From an uncultured Clostridia bacterium (GTDB lineage: Bacteria > Bacillota > Clostridia > Peptostreptococcales > Anaerovoracaceae), in assembly GCA_938009115.1 (NCBI GenBank), contig CALLHZ010000006.1, positions 1 to 6,895 of the forward strand: 6,895 nt of DNA, given 5' to 3'. Under the pieces are notes generated by a model. The model made no database searches. It had not been told where the DNA came from and saw nothing but the letters and a program-made list of their open reading frames with translations. The position numbers and the translations under genes were made by a program. Positions 1-6,395 of the stretch are shown here, one piece after another. The number at the start of each line of letters is the position of its first letter. Position 1 is the stretch's first letter.

Positions 1-2
1 CG

Positions 3-1256
3 CAGGAATTACCTGCCAAAGTCCGTAATCTGCAAGTCCACGGTGTGATGGTAGAAACAGCTTCTGCGGGACAGCGAACTGCCGTGAATCTCACGAATAT
101 CAAGAAGGAAGAATTGTACCGGGGGCAAGTCCTGGCTGCGGAAAACAGCCTGCGGCCCACGCTCATGCTGGATGTGCGCCTTCATTTACTGGAAAGCACC
201 AAGCGGAAAGTGGAAACCGGGAGCAGGCTGCATTTGCATTATGGCTCCGATGAAACGCTGTGCAAGGCCGTGCTGCTGGATTGCGACGTGCTTTCCGGCG
301 GCGAAAGCTGCTACGCGCAGCTTCGGCTGGAATCACCCATTGCCCTGAAGCAAGGGGACTATTTTGTGGTCCGGTATTATTCACCATTGGAAACGATTGG
401 GGGTGGATCGGTTTTGGATGCCAATCCGTCAAAGCACAAAAGAAAAGACGCCGCTGCTTTGGCTGCGTTGGAAATAAAGGAAAAAGGCGGTGATGCCGAC
501 CTGTTGGCCTTAATGATCAAGGAGCAGAGCCGTACATTCCCCGAAATCGCAGCGCTGGCCAAGCAGGCCGGAATGACAGCTGCAGAGGCTATGACGCATA
601 TGGAGGACGGTGTGAAGGACGGGCGCATCGTTCCTCTTACGGATAAGGTTTTTGTCCACAATGACTTTATTGTCGAAGCTGGCACAAAAGCGGGCAGGAT
701 CCTTGGCGAATACCACCAGCGGGAACCTCTTTCAACGGGTATGGCGCGGGAGGAATTTCGCGGCAAACTGGGTATGCTGTTGCGGGTAAGTGATCCGCGG
801 CACTTAGAGCGGGTCATCACCGTTCTCGCCGAACGAAAAATCCTGCGCTGGGAGGACACAGTGGCTCGTTGGGATTTTCAGGTGAGCTACACGGAAAAAC
901 AAAAGGAAAAAATGGAAGAGCTCAGACAATCCTACCGGAAATGGGCCCATGAACCTCCTGAGACCGACGAAGTGGTGAATGTATGTAAAGATCGGCAGGA
1001 ATGCCGTCAGCTGCTGGCGGCGCTGGTATCGGAAGGAACGCTTATCCGCCTCAATCCTGCCGTCTATATCGATGCGAAAACACTGGATGCCATAATCGAA
1101 AGCATACGCAGCCATATCGAAAAGAACAGCAGCATCACTCTGGCCGAGCTTCGGGACCAGCTTGGGACATCGCGGAAGTATGCCATGCAGATCCTGGACT
1201 ATTGCGACAGCGAAAAAATCACAAGATTAGAAGGCGACAAGAGGGTATCGTACTGA
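3..1256 (+). CDS. selB: Selenocysteine-specific elongation factor SelB, C-terminal part (5' end outside window)
   Basis: SelB is the EF-Tu-like GTPase that brings Sec-tRNA to UGA codons followed by a SECIS hairpin. The reading frame is open from base 3, upstream of the ATG at 45, and begins inside the EF-Tu-like domain 2, so the true start and GTPase domain lie left of the window. Visible marks are the LQVHG stretch and AGQRTAVNL at about residues 10-32 of the fragment, and the domain 3 end motif SPLETIGGGSVLD near residue 130. A long winged-helix region follows, ending in the SECIS-binding tail pattern SRKYAMQILDY...GDKRVSY. The 417 residues present fit a family of about 630. It ends in a genuine UGA stop: the tail is complete, as in other SelBs. 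The next gene downstream starts the grd operon, which contains two selenoprotein genes, so the linkage is functionally sensible. The identification is from family motifs. Confidence 0.95.
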   Translation, partial: QELPAKVRNLQVHGVMVETASAGQRTAVNLTNIKKEELYRGQVLAAENSLRPTLMLDVRLHLLESTKRKVETGSRLHLHYGSDETLCKAVLLDCDVLSGGESCYAQLRLESPIALKQGDYFVVRYYSPLETIGGGSVLDANPSKHKRKDAAALAALEIKEKGGDADLLALMIKEQSRTFPEIAALAKQAGMTAAEAMTHMEDGVKDGRIVPLTDKVFVHNDFIVEAGTKAGRILGEYHQREPLSTGMAREEFRGKLGMLLRVSDPRHLERVITVLAERKILRWEDTVARWDFQVSYTEKQKEKMEELRQSYRKWAHEPPETDEVVNVCKDRQECRQLLAALVSEGTLIRLNPAVYIDAKTLDAIIESIRSHIEKNSSITLAELRDQLGTSRKYAMQILDYCDSEKITRLEGDKRVSY

Positions 1257-1276
1257 CCTTTGTTGCAAAGAACCAC

Positions 1277-1305
1277 TTGTACGGCTTCGGCGCCTGTGAT
1301 ACACT
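1277..1305 (+). promoter_or_regulatory. Candidate sigma-A-type promoter for the grd operon
   Basis: A -35-like TTGTAC (1277-1282) is followed after 17 bases by TACACT (1300-1305), preceded by an extended -10 TG at 1297-1298. Transcription would start near 1312, about a dozen bases before the first riboswitch helix, which is where a riboswitch leader should begin. The -35 matches the consensus only in its TTG, so the extended -10 would have to compensate. Position is the main support; read-through from selB is an alternative or additional source of transcript. Confidence 0.45.
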
Positions 1306-1323
1306 CTGATTACAAGGTAATAG

Positions 1324-1499
1324 GCGTATGAAGATTGCGGGAGAGGGACGAAAGTCACACCGAAGGAATAAGTCTGGTCTCCGGCCAAGGGACAGGCGAT
1401 GATCTCAGGTAAACGGACCGCATTCGGACGCAACTCTGGAGAGCGAAAGCACCGAAGGGGCAATCTCCCAGGAGAGAATCTCTCAGGTTACAAACAGAG
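1324..1499 (+). ncRNA. Tandem glycine riboswitch (kink-turn P0 plus two aptamers)
   Basis: Two copies of the glycine aptamer core are seen: ACCGAAGG at 1359-1366 and 1451-1458, and CTCAGG at 1404-1409 and 1482-1487. Aptamer 1 is closed by P1 TGCGG/CCGCA (1336-1340 with 1418-1422) and P2 GAGA/TCTC (1341-1344 with 1403-1406), with a small GAC-GAAA-GTC hairpin at 1347-1356. Aptamer 2 is closed by P1 CTCTG/CAGAG (1434-1438 with 1495-1499) and P2 GAGA/TCTC (1439-1442 with 1481-1484), with a GC-GAAA-GC hairpin at 1443-1450. The leader GCGT (1324-1327) pairs with linker ACGC (1428-1431), giving the P0 helix of the conserved leader-linker kink-turn. Glycine binding should stabilise the second P1 and so prevent the terminator that follows. 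It lies directly upstream of grdX and the glycine reductase genes. Confidence 0.95.
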
Positions 1500-1531
1500 C
1501 AGGAAGGCATTTGGTTTTCCTGTTCTTTTTT
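1497..1531 (+). terminator. Intrinsic terminator, riboswitch expression platform
   Basis: GAGCAGGAA (1497-1505) pairs with TTCCTGTTC (1517-1525) through nine pairs including one G-U. Two further G-U pairs and a C-G (1506-1508 with 1514-1516) extend the stem, and a run of six T follows at 1526-1531. The first three bases of the 5' arm (1497-1499) are also the last three of the aptamer 2 P1 strand, so P1 and the terminator cannot both form completely. Without glycine the terminator should form; with glycine it should be disrupted (ON switch). It would also stop transcripts reading in from selB. Confidence 0.88.
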
Positions 1532-1556
1532 ATTCGCTGCATCGCGGGAGGCAATC

Positions 1557-1931
1557 GTGATCATCACCAACAATCCGTCAGTGCGGGAGCATTATAAGAC
1601 CCGGCAAACCGTAGTTTTCGTTGACGGCGGGTACCGGGACGTGCTGGTACAGGCAAGAGACCGGGTCCACCGCGGCCATCTGCTTGTTACGCATCCTCTG
1701 ATGGGAAGTCTCAAGCCCAACGAGACGCCCTATCGCTCGGTGATCCTGGGCGATGAGATCCTGGCGAGGGCTGATGCGGATTCCGTGATGATCATCGAGG
1801 AGGCCATTCTGGTCTTCGACCGGTTTGCTGTTACCGCAAGGCCGGACCGAGGCGAAGGCGCCACGGAGAAAATGAAAGAGGATTTCCGGGAAATCGATCT
1901 CTCGCTGCTGAAAAGTGCAATGAATGAGTAA
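1557..1931 (+). CDS. grdX: GrdX family protein
   Basis: A 124-residue protein that is the first gene after the glycine riboswitch. The start is a GTG at 1557, with GGGAG (1546-1550) six bases upstream as Shine-Dalgarno. The N-terminus MIITNNPSVRE and the following VVFVDGGYRDVL and VLVQARDRVHRGHLLVTHPL segments match my recollection of GrdX, a small protein encoded at the head of glycine reductase operons. Its biochemical role is not established; it is not one of the catalytic subunits. No membrane segment, signal peptide or metal-binding cysteine cluster is visible. The stop is TAA, and 34 bases separate it from grdE. The identification rests on sequence pattern plus exact operon position. 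Confidence 0.88.
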   Translation: MIITNNPSVREHYKTRQTVVFVDGGYRDVLVQARDRVHRGHLLVTHPLMGSLKPNETPYRSVILGDEILARADADSVMIIEEAILVFDRFAVTARPDRGEGATEKMKEDFREIDLSLLKSAMNE

Positions 1932-1965
1932 ACAAGCTGCTGTCGTATCAGAGGAGGAGTGAGAC

Positions 1966-3246
1966 ATGAAGTTGGAATTAGGGTATATTCCCATCAGGGA
2001 TATACAATTCGGTCCGGCATCAAAAGTCGACAATAATATTCTTTATGTAAACAAAGAAGAATTGTCTGCTTTGATCCTGTCGGATGAAGGGATCACATCG
2101 GTGGAGCTGGACATCGCGCGGCCCGGAGAATCTGTTCGCATCACACCGGTCAAGGATGTGATCGAGCCCCGGGTCAAGGTGAGCGGGGCAGGCGGCCTGT
2201 TTCCCGGCTGGTGCGCAAAAGTCCAGACCGTGGGCTCCGGACGGACCCATGTGCTGAAAGGCGCTGCCGTTGTCACCACCGGAAAAGTGGTGGGCTTTCA
2301 GGAAGGGATCATCGATATGTGCGGAGAAGGCGCAAAATATACGCCTTTTTCAAAGTTGAATAATTTGGTTCTTAACATCCAGCCAAAAGAAGGAATGCTG
2401 CAGCACGCTTATGAGAAAGCTCTGCGTCTTGCCGGGCTGAAGGCGGCGGAGTATCTTGGCAGGCTGGCTGCGGAACTGACGCCTGAAGAAGTCAGGACTT
2501 TCGAAACCTGCACCGTGACGGAAGGGATCAAAAAGTACCCGGAGCTGCCCCGGGTCGGCTATGTGCTCATGCTCCAGAGCCAGGGACTGCTCCATGACAC
2601 CTATGTGTACGGCGTGGATGCCAAGCAAACGCTGCCCACGCTCATCGGTCCCACAGAGCTGATGGACGGAGCCATCATCAGCGGCAACTGTGTTTCAGCT
2701 TGTGACAAAAATACCACATACCATCATCTGAACAATCCCGTGGTGGAGGATCTGTTTTCCGAGCACGGCTCTACACTGAATTTTGCGGGATTGATCATCA
2801 CCAACGAGAACGTGTACCTTGCGGACAAGGAACGATCTTCGGACCGGACGGCGGAATTGTGCGCTTATCTGGGGCTGGACGGTGTCATCATCTCCCAGGA
2901 AGGCTTCGGGAATCCGGATACCGACCTGATCATGAACTGCAAAAAAATAGAAGCCAAGGGCATTAAGACCGTCATCATCACCGATGAGTATGCGGGGCAG
3001 GACGGGGCATCCCAGTCCCTGGCCGACGCCGATGCCGCAGCCAACGCAGTGGTGACAGGCGGAAACGCCAATATGGTCATCCATCTGCCGGCTATGGGCC
3101 GTGTGATCGGATCGATCGACCAGGTCGATCATATCGCAGGCGGATGGTCGGGCTCCCTGAAAGAAGACGGAACGATCACAGCAGAGCTTCAGGTGATCAC
3201 CGGCGCAACCAACGAGCTGGGTTTCAACACCCTCAGCGCCAGATAG
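1966..3246 (+). CDS. grdE: Glycine reductase protein B, pro-protein subunit GrdE (self-cleaving, pyruvoyl-type)
   Basis: A 426-residue pro-protein of the substrate-binding protein B. In this family it is cleaved into two chains, and the new N-terminal cysteine becomes a carbonyl (pyruvoyl-type) group that forms a Schiff base with the amino group of glycine. The cleavage region is visible as SGNCVSACDKNTTYHH, with Cys242 encoded at 2689-2691; cleavage before it would give chains of 241 and 185 residues. From memory, Cys242 is also the processed residue reported for Clostridium sticklandii GrdE. The C-terminal chain has the typical glycine-rich VIHLPAMGRVIGSIDQVDHIAGGWSG run. The ATG at 1966 has a strong AGGAGG at 1952-1957. 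Its TAG stop overlaps the Shine-Dalgarno site of grdB, suggesting coupled translation of the two protein B subunits. The glycine-specific name, rather than a betaine or sarcosine paralogue, is supported by grdX and the glycine riboswitch. Confidence 0.96.
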   Translation: MKLELGYIPIRDIQFGPASKVDNNILYVNKEELSALILSDEGITSVELDIARPGESVRITPVKDVIEPRVKVSGAGGLFPGWCAKVQTVGSGRTHVLKGAAVVTTGKVVGFQEGIIDMCGEGAKYTPFSKLNNLVLNIQPKEGMLQHAYEKALRLAGLKAAEYLGRLAAELTPEEVRTFETCTVTEGIKKYPELPRVGYVLMLQSQGLLHDTYVYGVDAKQTLPTLIGPTELMDGAIISGNCVSACDKNTTYHHLNNPVVEDLFSEHGSTLNFAGLIITNENVYLADKERSSDRTAELCAYLGLDGVIISQEGFGNPDTDLIMNCKKIEAKGIKTVIITDEYAGQDGASQSLADADAAANAVVTGGNANMVIHLPAMGRVIGSIDQVDHIAGGWSGSLKEDGTITAELQVITGATNELGFNTLSAR

Positions 3247-3255
3247 GAGGAAAAC

Positions 3256-4563
3256 ATGGAACAGATCAAAGTGGTCCACTACCTCAATCAGTTTTTCGCC
3301 CAGATCGGCGGAGAGGAAAAGGCCAATATCCCTCCTGAATTGAAGGAGGGGCCTGTGGGGCCCGGCATGGCCTTTCAAGCTGCTTTTGGAAACGATGCCC
3401 GTATCGTCGCAACTGTGGTGTGCGGAGACTCTTATTTCAATGAAAACGCCGACGCGTCTACGGATGCGGTTCTGGAGATGATCCGGTCCCAGTCGCCGGA
3501 TCTGGTGATCTGCGGACCGGCCTTCAACGCGGGCCGTTACGGGGTGGCCTGCGGAACGGTTGCGTCTGCAGTGAGGGAGAAGCTGGATATTCCGGCCATC
3601 ACCGGCATGTATATCGAAAATCCGGGCGTCGATCTATTTAAGTCCAAGGTATACATCATTTCCACCAAAGACAGCGCTGTGGGCATGCGGGATGCCGTTG
3701 CGTCCATGGCGCCCCTGGCCCTGAAGCTGGCCAGGGGAGAAGCGGTGGGGGCCTCTGCCGAAGAAGGCTACATCCCCATGGGGATCCGGAAGAACTTTTT
3801 CGAAGCCAAGCGTGGCTCCAGGCGAGCGGTGGATATGCTGCTCAAGAAGCTGGCGGGAGAGCCTTTTGTCACAGAGTTTCCCATGCCCGATTTCGACCGG
3901 GTCCCGCCCAACGCCGCAGTGGCTGACCTGACAAAAGCGAAGATCGCGCTGGTCACCTCCGGCGGCATCGTGCCCAAGGGCAATCCGGATCGTATCGAGT
4001 CATCCTCGGCCTCTAAATTCGGGAAATATGACCTGGATGGCGTAGCCGACCTGACCTCTGCAACCTATGAGACGGCCCACGGTGGTTACGACCCTGTCTA
4101 TGCCAACGCAGACGCCGACCGAGTGCTGCCCGTGGATGTGCTGCGTGAATTTGAGAAAGAAGGCAAGATCGGCAGCATCAACAAGTACTTTTATTCCACC
4201 GTCGGAAACGGCACTGCGGTGGCTTCCTCGAAAAAATATGCCCAGGAGTTCAGCAAGGATCTGGTGGCCGACGGTGTCACAGCGGTGATCCTGACCTCCA
4301 CCTGAGGAACCTGTACACGTTGCGGTGCAACGATGGTCAAGGAAATCGAACGGGCAGGGATCCCCGTGGTTCATATGTGCACGGTAGTTCCCATCTCATT
4401 GACGGTGGGCGCGAACCGGATCGTTCCCACGGTCGCCATCCCGCATCCTCTGGGGAATCCTTCCGCCACGCCGGAAGAAGAAAAGGCTCTGCGCAGAAAA
4501 CTTCTGGACAAAGCACTGGTCGCATTGTCAACGCCTATTGAAGAGCAGACCGTTTTCGAGTAG
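3256..4563 (+). CDS. grdB: Glycine reductase protein B, selenoprotein subunit GrdB (Sec350)
   Basis: This 435-residue selenoprotein is the second subunit of protein B. With GrdE it binds glycine and transfers the carboxymethyl group to the selenocysteine of GrdA. An in-frame TGA at 4303-4305 (codon 350) is read as selenocysteine, because the frame continues without interruption to the TAG at 4561-4563. The sequence around it, STUGTCTRCGATMVKEIER, is the family's UxxCxxC redox/active motif (U350, C353, C356). The part before the UGA has typical GrdB segments such as CGPAFNAGRYGVACG and TSGGIVPKGNPDRI; the part after ends ...IPHPLGNPSATPEEE...LDKALVAL. The ATG at 3256 follows AGGAGG (3245-3250), which includes the grdE stop. 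Automatic annotation would likely report a truncated 349-aa ORF plus a small ORF from 4333; neither is a separate gene. Glycine specificity is inferred from context, since sarcosine and betaine paralogues are similar. Confidence 0.96.
4303..4332 (+). promoter_or_regulatory. UGA(Sec) codon with candidate bacterial SECIS hairpin in grdB
   Basis: The TGA at 4303-4305 is followed after 12 bases by a perfect 6-bp stem, CGTTGC (4318-4323) with GCAACG (4327-4332), and the loop GGT. Spacing and a GGU in the apical loop resemble the minimal E. coli fdhF SECIS, in which a loop G and U are contacted by SelB. The stem is made of grdB codons 355-359 (R-C-G-A-T), so it also constrains coding. Bacterial SECIS elements vary between species and I have not folded this computationally. 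Confidence 0.7.
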
Positions 4564-4590
4564 AATAATTCCGTTAAGGAGGAATGGTAA

Positions 4591-5532
4591 ATGGCAAAAA
4601 TATATGACGTAGTGATCGTTGGTGCGGGTCCCGCCGGACTTGCGGCCGGACTGTATGCCGGTCGGAGCAGGCTGTCCACGCTGATCATAGAAAAAGAAAA
4701 GGATGGCGGCCAGATCGTGCAGACGGCCGAAATCGAAAATTATCCCGGATCGGTGGAGGAAGAAACCGGCCCCAGCCTGGTGGCGCGTTTTTCTTCTCAA
4801 GCAGCAAAGTTTGGCGCGGAGAAGGTCTTCGATACCGTCGTCGACATGGAGCTGGAGGGCGAAACCAAGAAGGTCATCGGTCAAAAGGAGACCTATCTTG
4901 GCAAAACCGTCATCCTGGCCCAGGGCGCCATGCCCACCAAGATCGGCTGCCCCGGCGAAGCGGAGTTTACAGGAAAAGGCGTTTCCTACTGCGCCACCTG
5001 CGACGCGGCATTCTTCGAGGGGTTTGAGGTCTTTGTCGTGGGCGGCGGCGATGCGGCGGTGGAAGAAGCGATGTATTTGACGAAGTTCGCCCGCAAGGTG
5101 ACTGTCATTCACCGCAGAGATCAGTTGCGCGCCGTGCAATCGATCCAGGAAAAAGCGTTCAAAATCGAGAACCTTGAGTTTATGTGGAACGCCGTGGTCA
5201 AGGAGTTGTCGGGAGACGGGCTTCTGTCACGCATGGTCGTGGAAGACACTAAAACCGGAGAACGGCGGGAGATCCTGGCGGACGAGGAAGACGGCATTTT
5301 CGGTGTGTTCGTGTTTATAGGATATAAGCCCAATACCGACATCCTGGAGGGGAAGCTTCCGCTGGAGAACGGCTATGTCAGGACCGATGACGATATGAAG
5401 ACTTCGATCCCCGGCGTTTTTGCCGCCGGCGACATCCGTGTCAAAAGCCTGCGGCAGGTCGTGACCGCTGCTGCCGACGGCGCCATCGCGGCGACCCAGG
5501 CCGGCAAATATATCGAAAGCCTGGAAGGGTAG
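4591..5532 (+). CDS. trxB: Thioredoxin reductase TrxB (NADPH-dependent type)
   Basis: A 313-residue FAD-containing reductase that passes electrons from NAD(P)H to thioredoxin, here to supply glycine reductase. Visible in order are the FAD Rossmann motif GAGPAG (residues 11-16), the GGQIVQTAEIENYPG segment, the redox pair C134-A-T-C137, the second Rossmann motif GGGDAAVEEA from residue 151, the HRRDQLRA stretch at 174-181 typical of NADPH binding, and the FAD-closing motif AAGDIR with Asp281. The presence of both GGGDAA and HRRxxxR argues against the ferredoxin-dependent clostridial variant, which I recall as lacking these. Length is normal for low-molecular-weight TrxB. The ATG at 4591 has AAGGAGG (4576-4582) eight bases upstream. 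It lies 27 bases after grdB and 13 bases before trxA, clearly in the same transcript. Confidence 0.96.
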   Translation: MAKIYDVVIVGAGPAGLAAGLYAGRSRLSTLIIEKEKDGGQIVQTAEIENYPGSVEEETGPSLVARFSSQAAKFGAEKVFDTVVDMELEGETKKVIGQKETYLGKTVILAQGAMPTKIGCPGEAEFTGKGVSYCATCDAAFFEGFEVFVVGGGDAAVEEAMYLTKFARKVTVIHRRDQLRAVQSIQEKAFKIENLEFMWNAVVKELSGDGLLSRMVVEDTKTGERREILADEEDGIFGVFVFIGYKPNTDILEGKLPLENGYVRTDDDMKTSIPGVFAAGDIRVKSLRQVVTAAADGAIAATQAGKYIESLEG

Positions 5533-5545
5533 AGAGGAATCAGTA

Positions 5546-5863
5546 ATGTTAGAAGTCGATAAAGATACTTTTGAAGCCGAAGTGCTCCAGGCCGAAGGCT
5601 ATGTGCTCTGTGATTTTTTCGGAGACGGCTGCGTGCCCTGCGAAGCGCTGATGCCCCATATCCACGGCTTTGCCGAAACCTACGGCGATCGGATGAAATT
5701 TGTGAGCATCAACACCTCCAAGGCCAGAAGACTGGCCATCGGGCAGAAAGTTTTGGGGCTGCCGACCATCGTTCTGTATAAGAACGGGGAAAAAGTCCGG
5801 GAGCTGATCAAAGACGATGCGACGCCTGCCAACGTGGAAGCGATGATCCAGGCCCATCTGTAA
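5546..5863 (+). CDS. trxA: Thioredoxin with atypical GCVPC active site
   Basis: A 105-residue thioredoxin that should carry electrons from TrxB to the glycine reductase selenoproteins. The fold is recognisable: an N-terminal strand (YVLCDFFGDG), active-site cysteines C29 and C32, KFVSINTSKARRLAIGQ, the conserved cis-Pro segment LGLPTIVLYKNGEKV, and a C-terminal helix. The usual WCGPC is replaced by GCVPC, so both the Trp before the first Cys and the Gly between the cysteines are changed. From memory, this GCVPC form was described for thioredoxins of glycine-reducing clostridia such as Eubacterium acidaminophilum, so it looks like a marker of the grd-linked lineage. The ATG at 5546 has GAGAGGA (5532-5538) just inside the end of trxB. 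An extra cysteine (C21) precedes the active site. Confidence 0.95.
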   Translation: MLEVDKDTFEAEVLQAEGYVLCDFFGDGCVPCEALMPHIHGFAETYGDRMKFVSINTSKARRLAIGQKVLGLPTIVLYKNGEKVRELIKDDATPANVEAMIQAHL

Positions 5864-5866
5864 TGT

Positions 5867-5889
5867 TTTATCCCGCAATGCGGAATAAA
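5867..5889 (+). other. Imperfect intercistronic hairpin between trxA and grdA
   Basis: CCGC (5873-5876) pairs with GCGG (5880-5883) around the loop AAT. After one C/A mismatch, five A-T pairs extend the stem to 5867 and 5889. No T-run follows, so it is not an intrinsic terminator. It could mark an mRNA processing or stability point ahead of grdA, or be chance. Confidence 0.35.
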
Positions 5890-5913
5890 TAAATCAATAA
5901 AGGAGGAAAGGAA

Positions 5914-6384
5914 ATGGCCATCTTAGAAGGCAAAAAGGCGATCATCATCGGTGATCGCGATGGCATTCCGGGTCCGGCGATTGAAGAATGCCTTCAGTCT
6001 GCAGGGGCAGATATCGTATTCTCTTCAACAGAATGCTTTGTCTGAACCGCCGCGGGTGCCATGGATCTGGAGAATCAGAAGCGGGTCAAGGAAATTGCCG
6101 ATCAATTCGGCCCTGAAAACGTGATCGTCGTCCTCGGCGCAGCCGAGGGAGAAGCAGCCGGCCTGGCTGCGGAGACGGTGACGGCAGGAGATCCGACCTA
6201 TGCAGGTCCGTTGGCGGGAGTCTCGTTGGGACTTCTTGTCTATCACATTTGTGAACCGGAAATGAAAGAAGAAGTAGATGCGGGCATCTACGATGAACAA
6301 GTCAGCATGATGGAAATGGTGTTGGATGTCGATGATATCATCTGCGAAATGTCAGCCATCAGAGAGCAGTACACCAAATATTAA
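5914..6384 (+). CDS. grdA: Glycine reductase selenoprotein A, GrdA (Sec44)
   Basis: The small, acidic selenoprotein A of 156 residues is shared by the glycine, sarcosine and betaine reductases. Its selenocysteine accepts the carboxymethyl group from protein B and delivers it to protein C; the resulting oxidised form is then reduced by thioredoxin. The start is ATG 5914, preceded by AAGGAGG (5900-5906). The N-terminus MAILEGKKAIIIGDRDGIPG leads to the family motif C41-F-V-U44, where U is the TGA at 6043-6045, followed by TAAGAMDLE. The frame then runs intact to TAA at 6382-6384, with a typical GrdA C-terminus (VDAGIYDEQVSMMEMVLDVDD). The ATG at 6061 is only Met50 of this protein. It would be mis-called as a 107-aa gene if the UGA were treated as a stop. 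A strong hairpin follows the gene. Confidence 0.97.
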
Positions 6385-6395
6385 CGTATGCAACC

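Noticed and set aside
377..859. Antisense open frame of 160 codons opposite selB.
   Set aside because: It is a shadow ORF with no recognisable domain; the + strand is clearly SelB.
1258..1270. Intrinsic terminator of selB.
   Set aside because: The stem is only 5 bp and no T-run follows.
1254..1331. Read-through of the selB TGA as selenocysteine, since a 5-bp hairpin (CTTTG/CAAAG, 1258-1270) follows it.
   Set aside because: The hairpin begins one base after the TGA, too close for a SECIS. SelB already has its normal C-terminus, and the extension would be only about 25 unrelated codons.
2695..3378. Antisense open frame of 227 codons opposite grdE.
   Set aside because: It is a reverse-frame shadow of a strongly conserved gene, with no family resemblance and His/Asp-rich shadow composition.
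3256..4305. grdB as a gene truncated or broken by a premature TGA (pseudogene), with a separate gene from 4333.
   Set aside because: The frame continues through the TGA with the family's UxxCxxC motif and a full C-terminus, and selB is adjacent. This is selenocysteine, not a mutation.
4528..5139. Antisense open frame of 203 codons opposite trxB.
   Set aside because: The trxB coding strand carries all FAD, CxxC and NADPH motifs, and the reverse frame has none.
6061..6384. A stand-alone 107-residue gene.
   Set aside because: It is the C-terminal part of grdA after the Sec codon; the strong Shine-Dalgarno and conserved N-terminus lie at 5900-5916.
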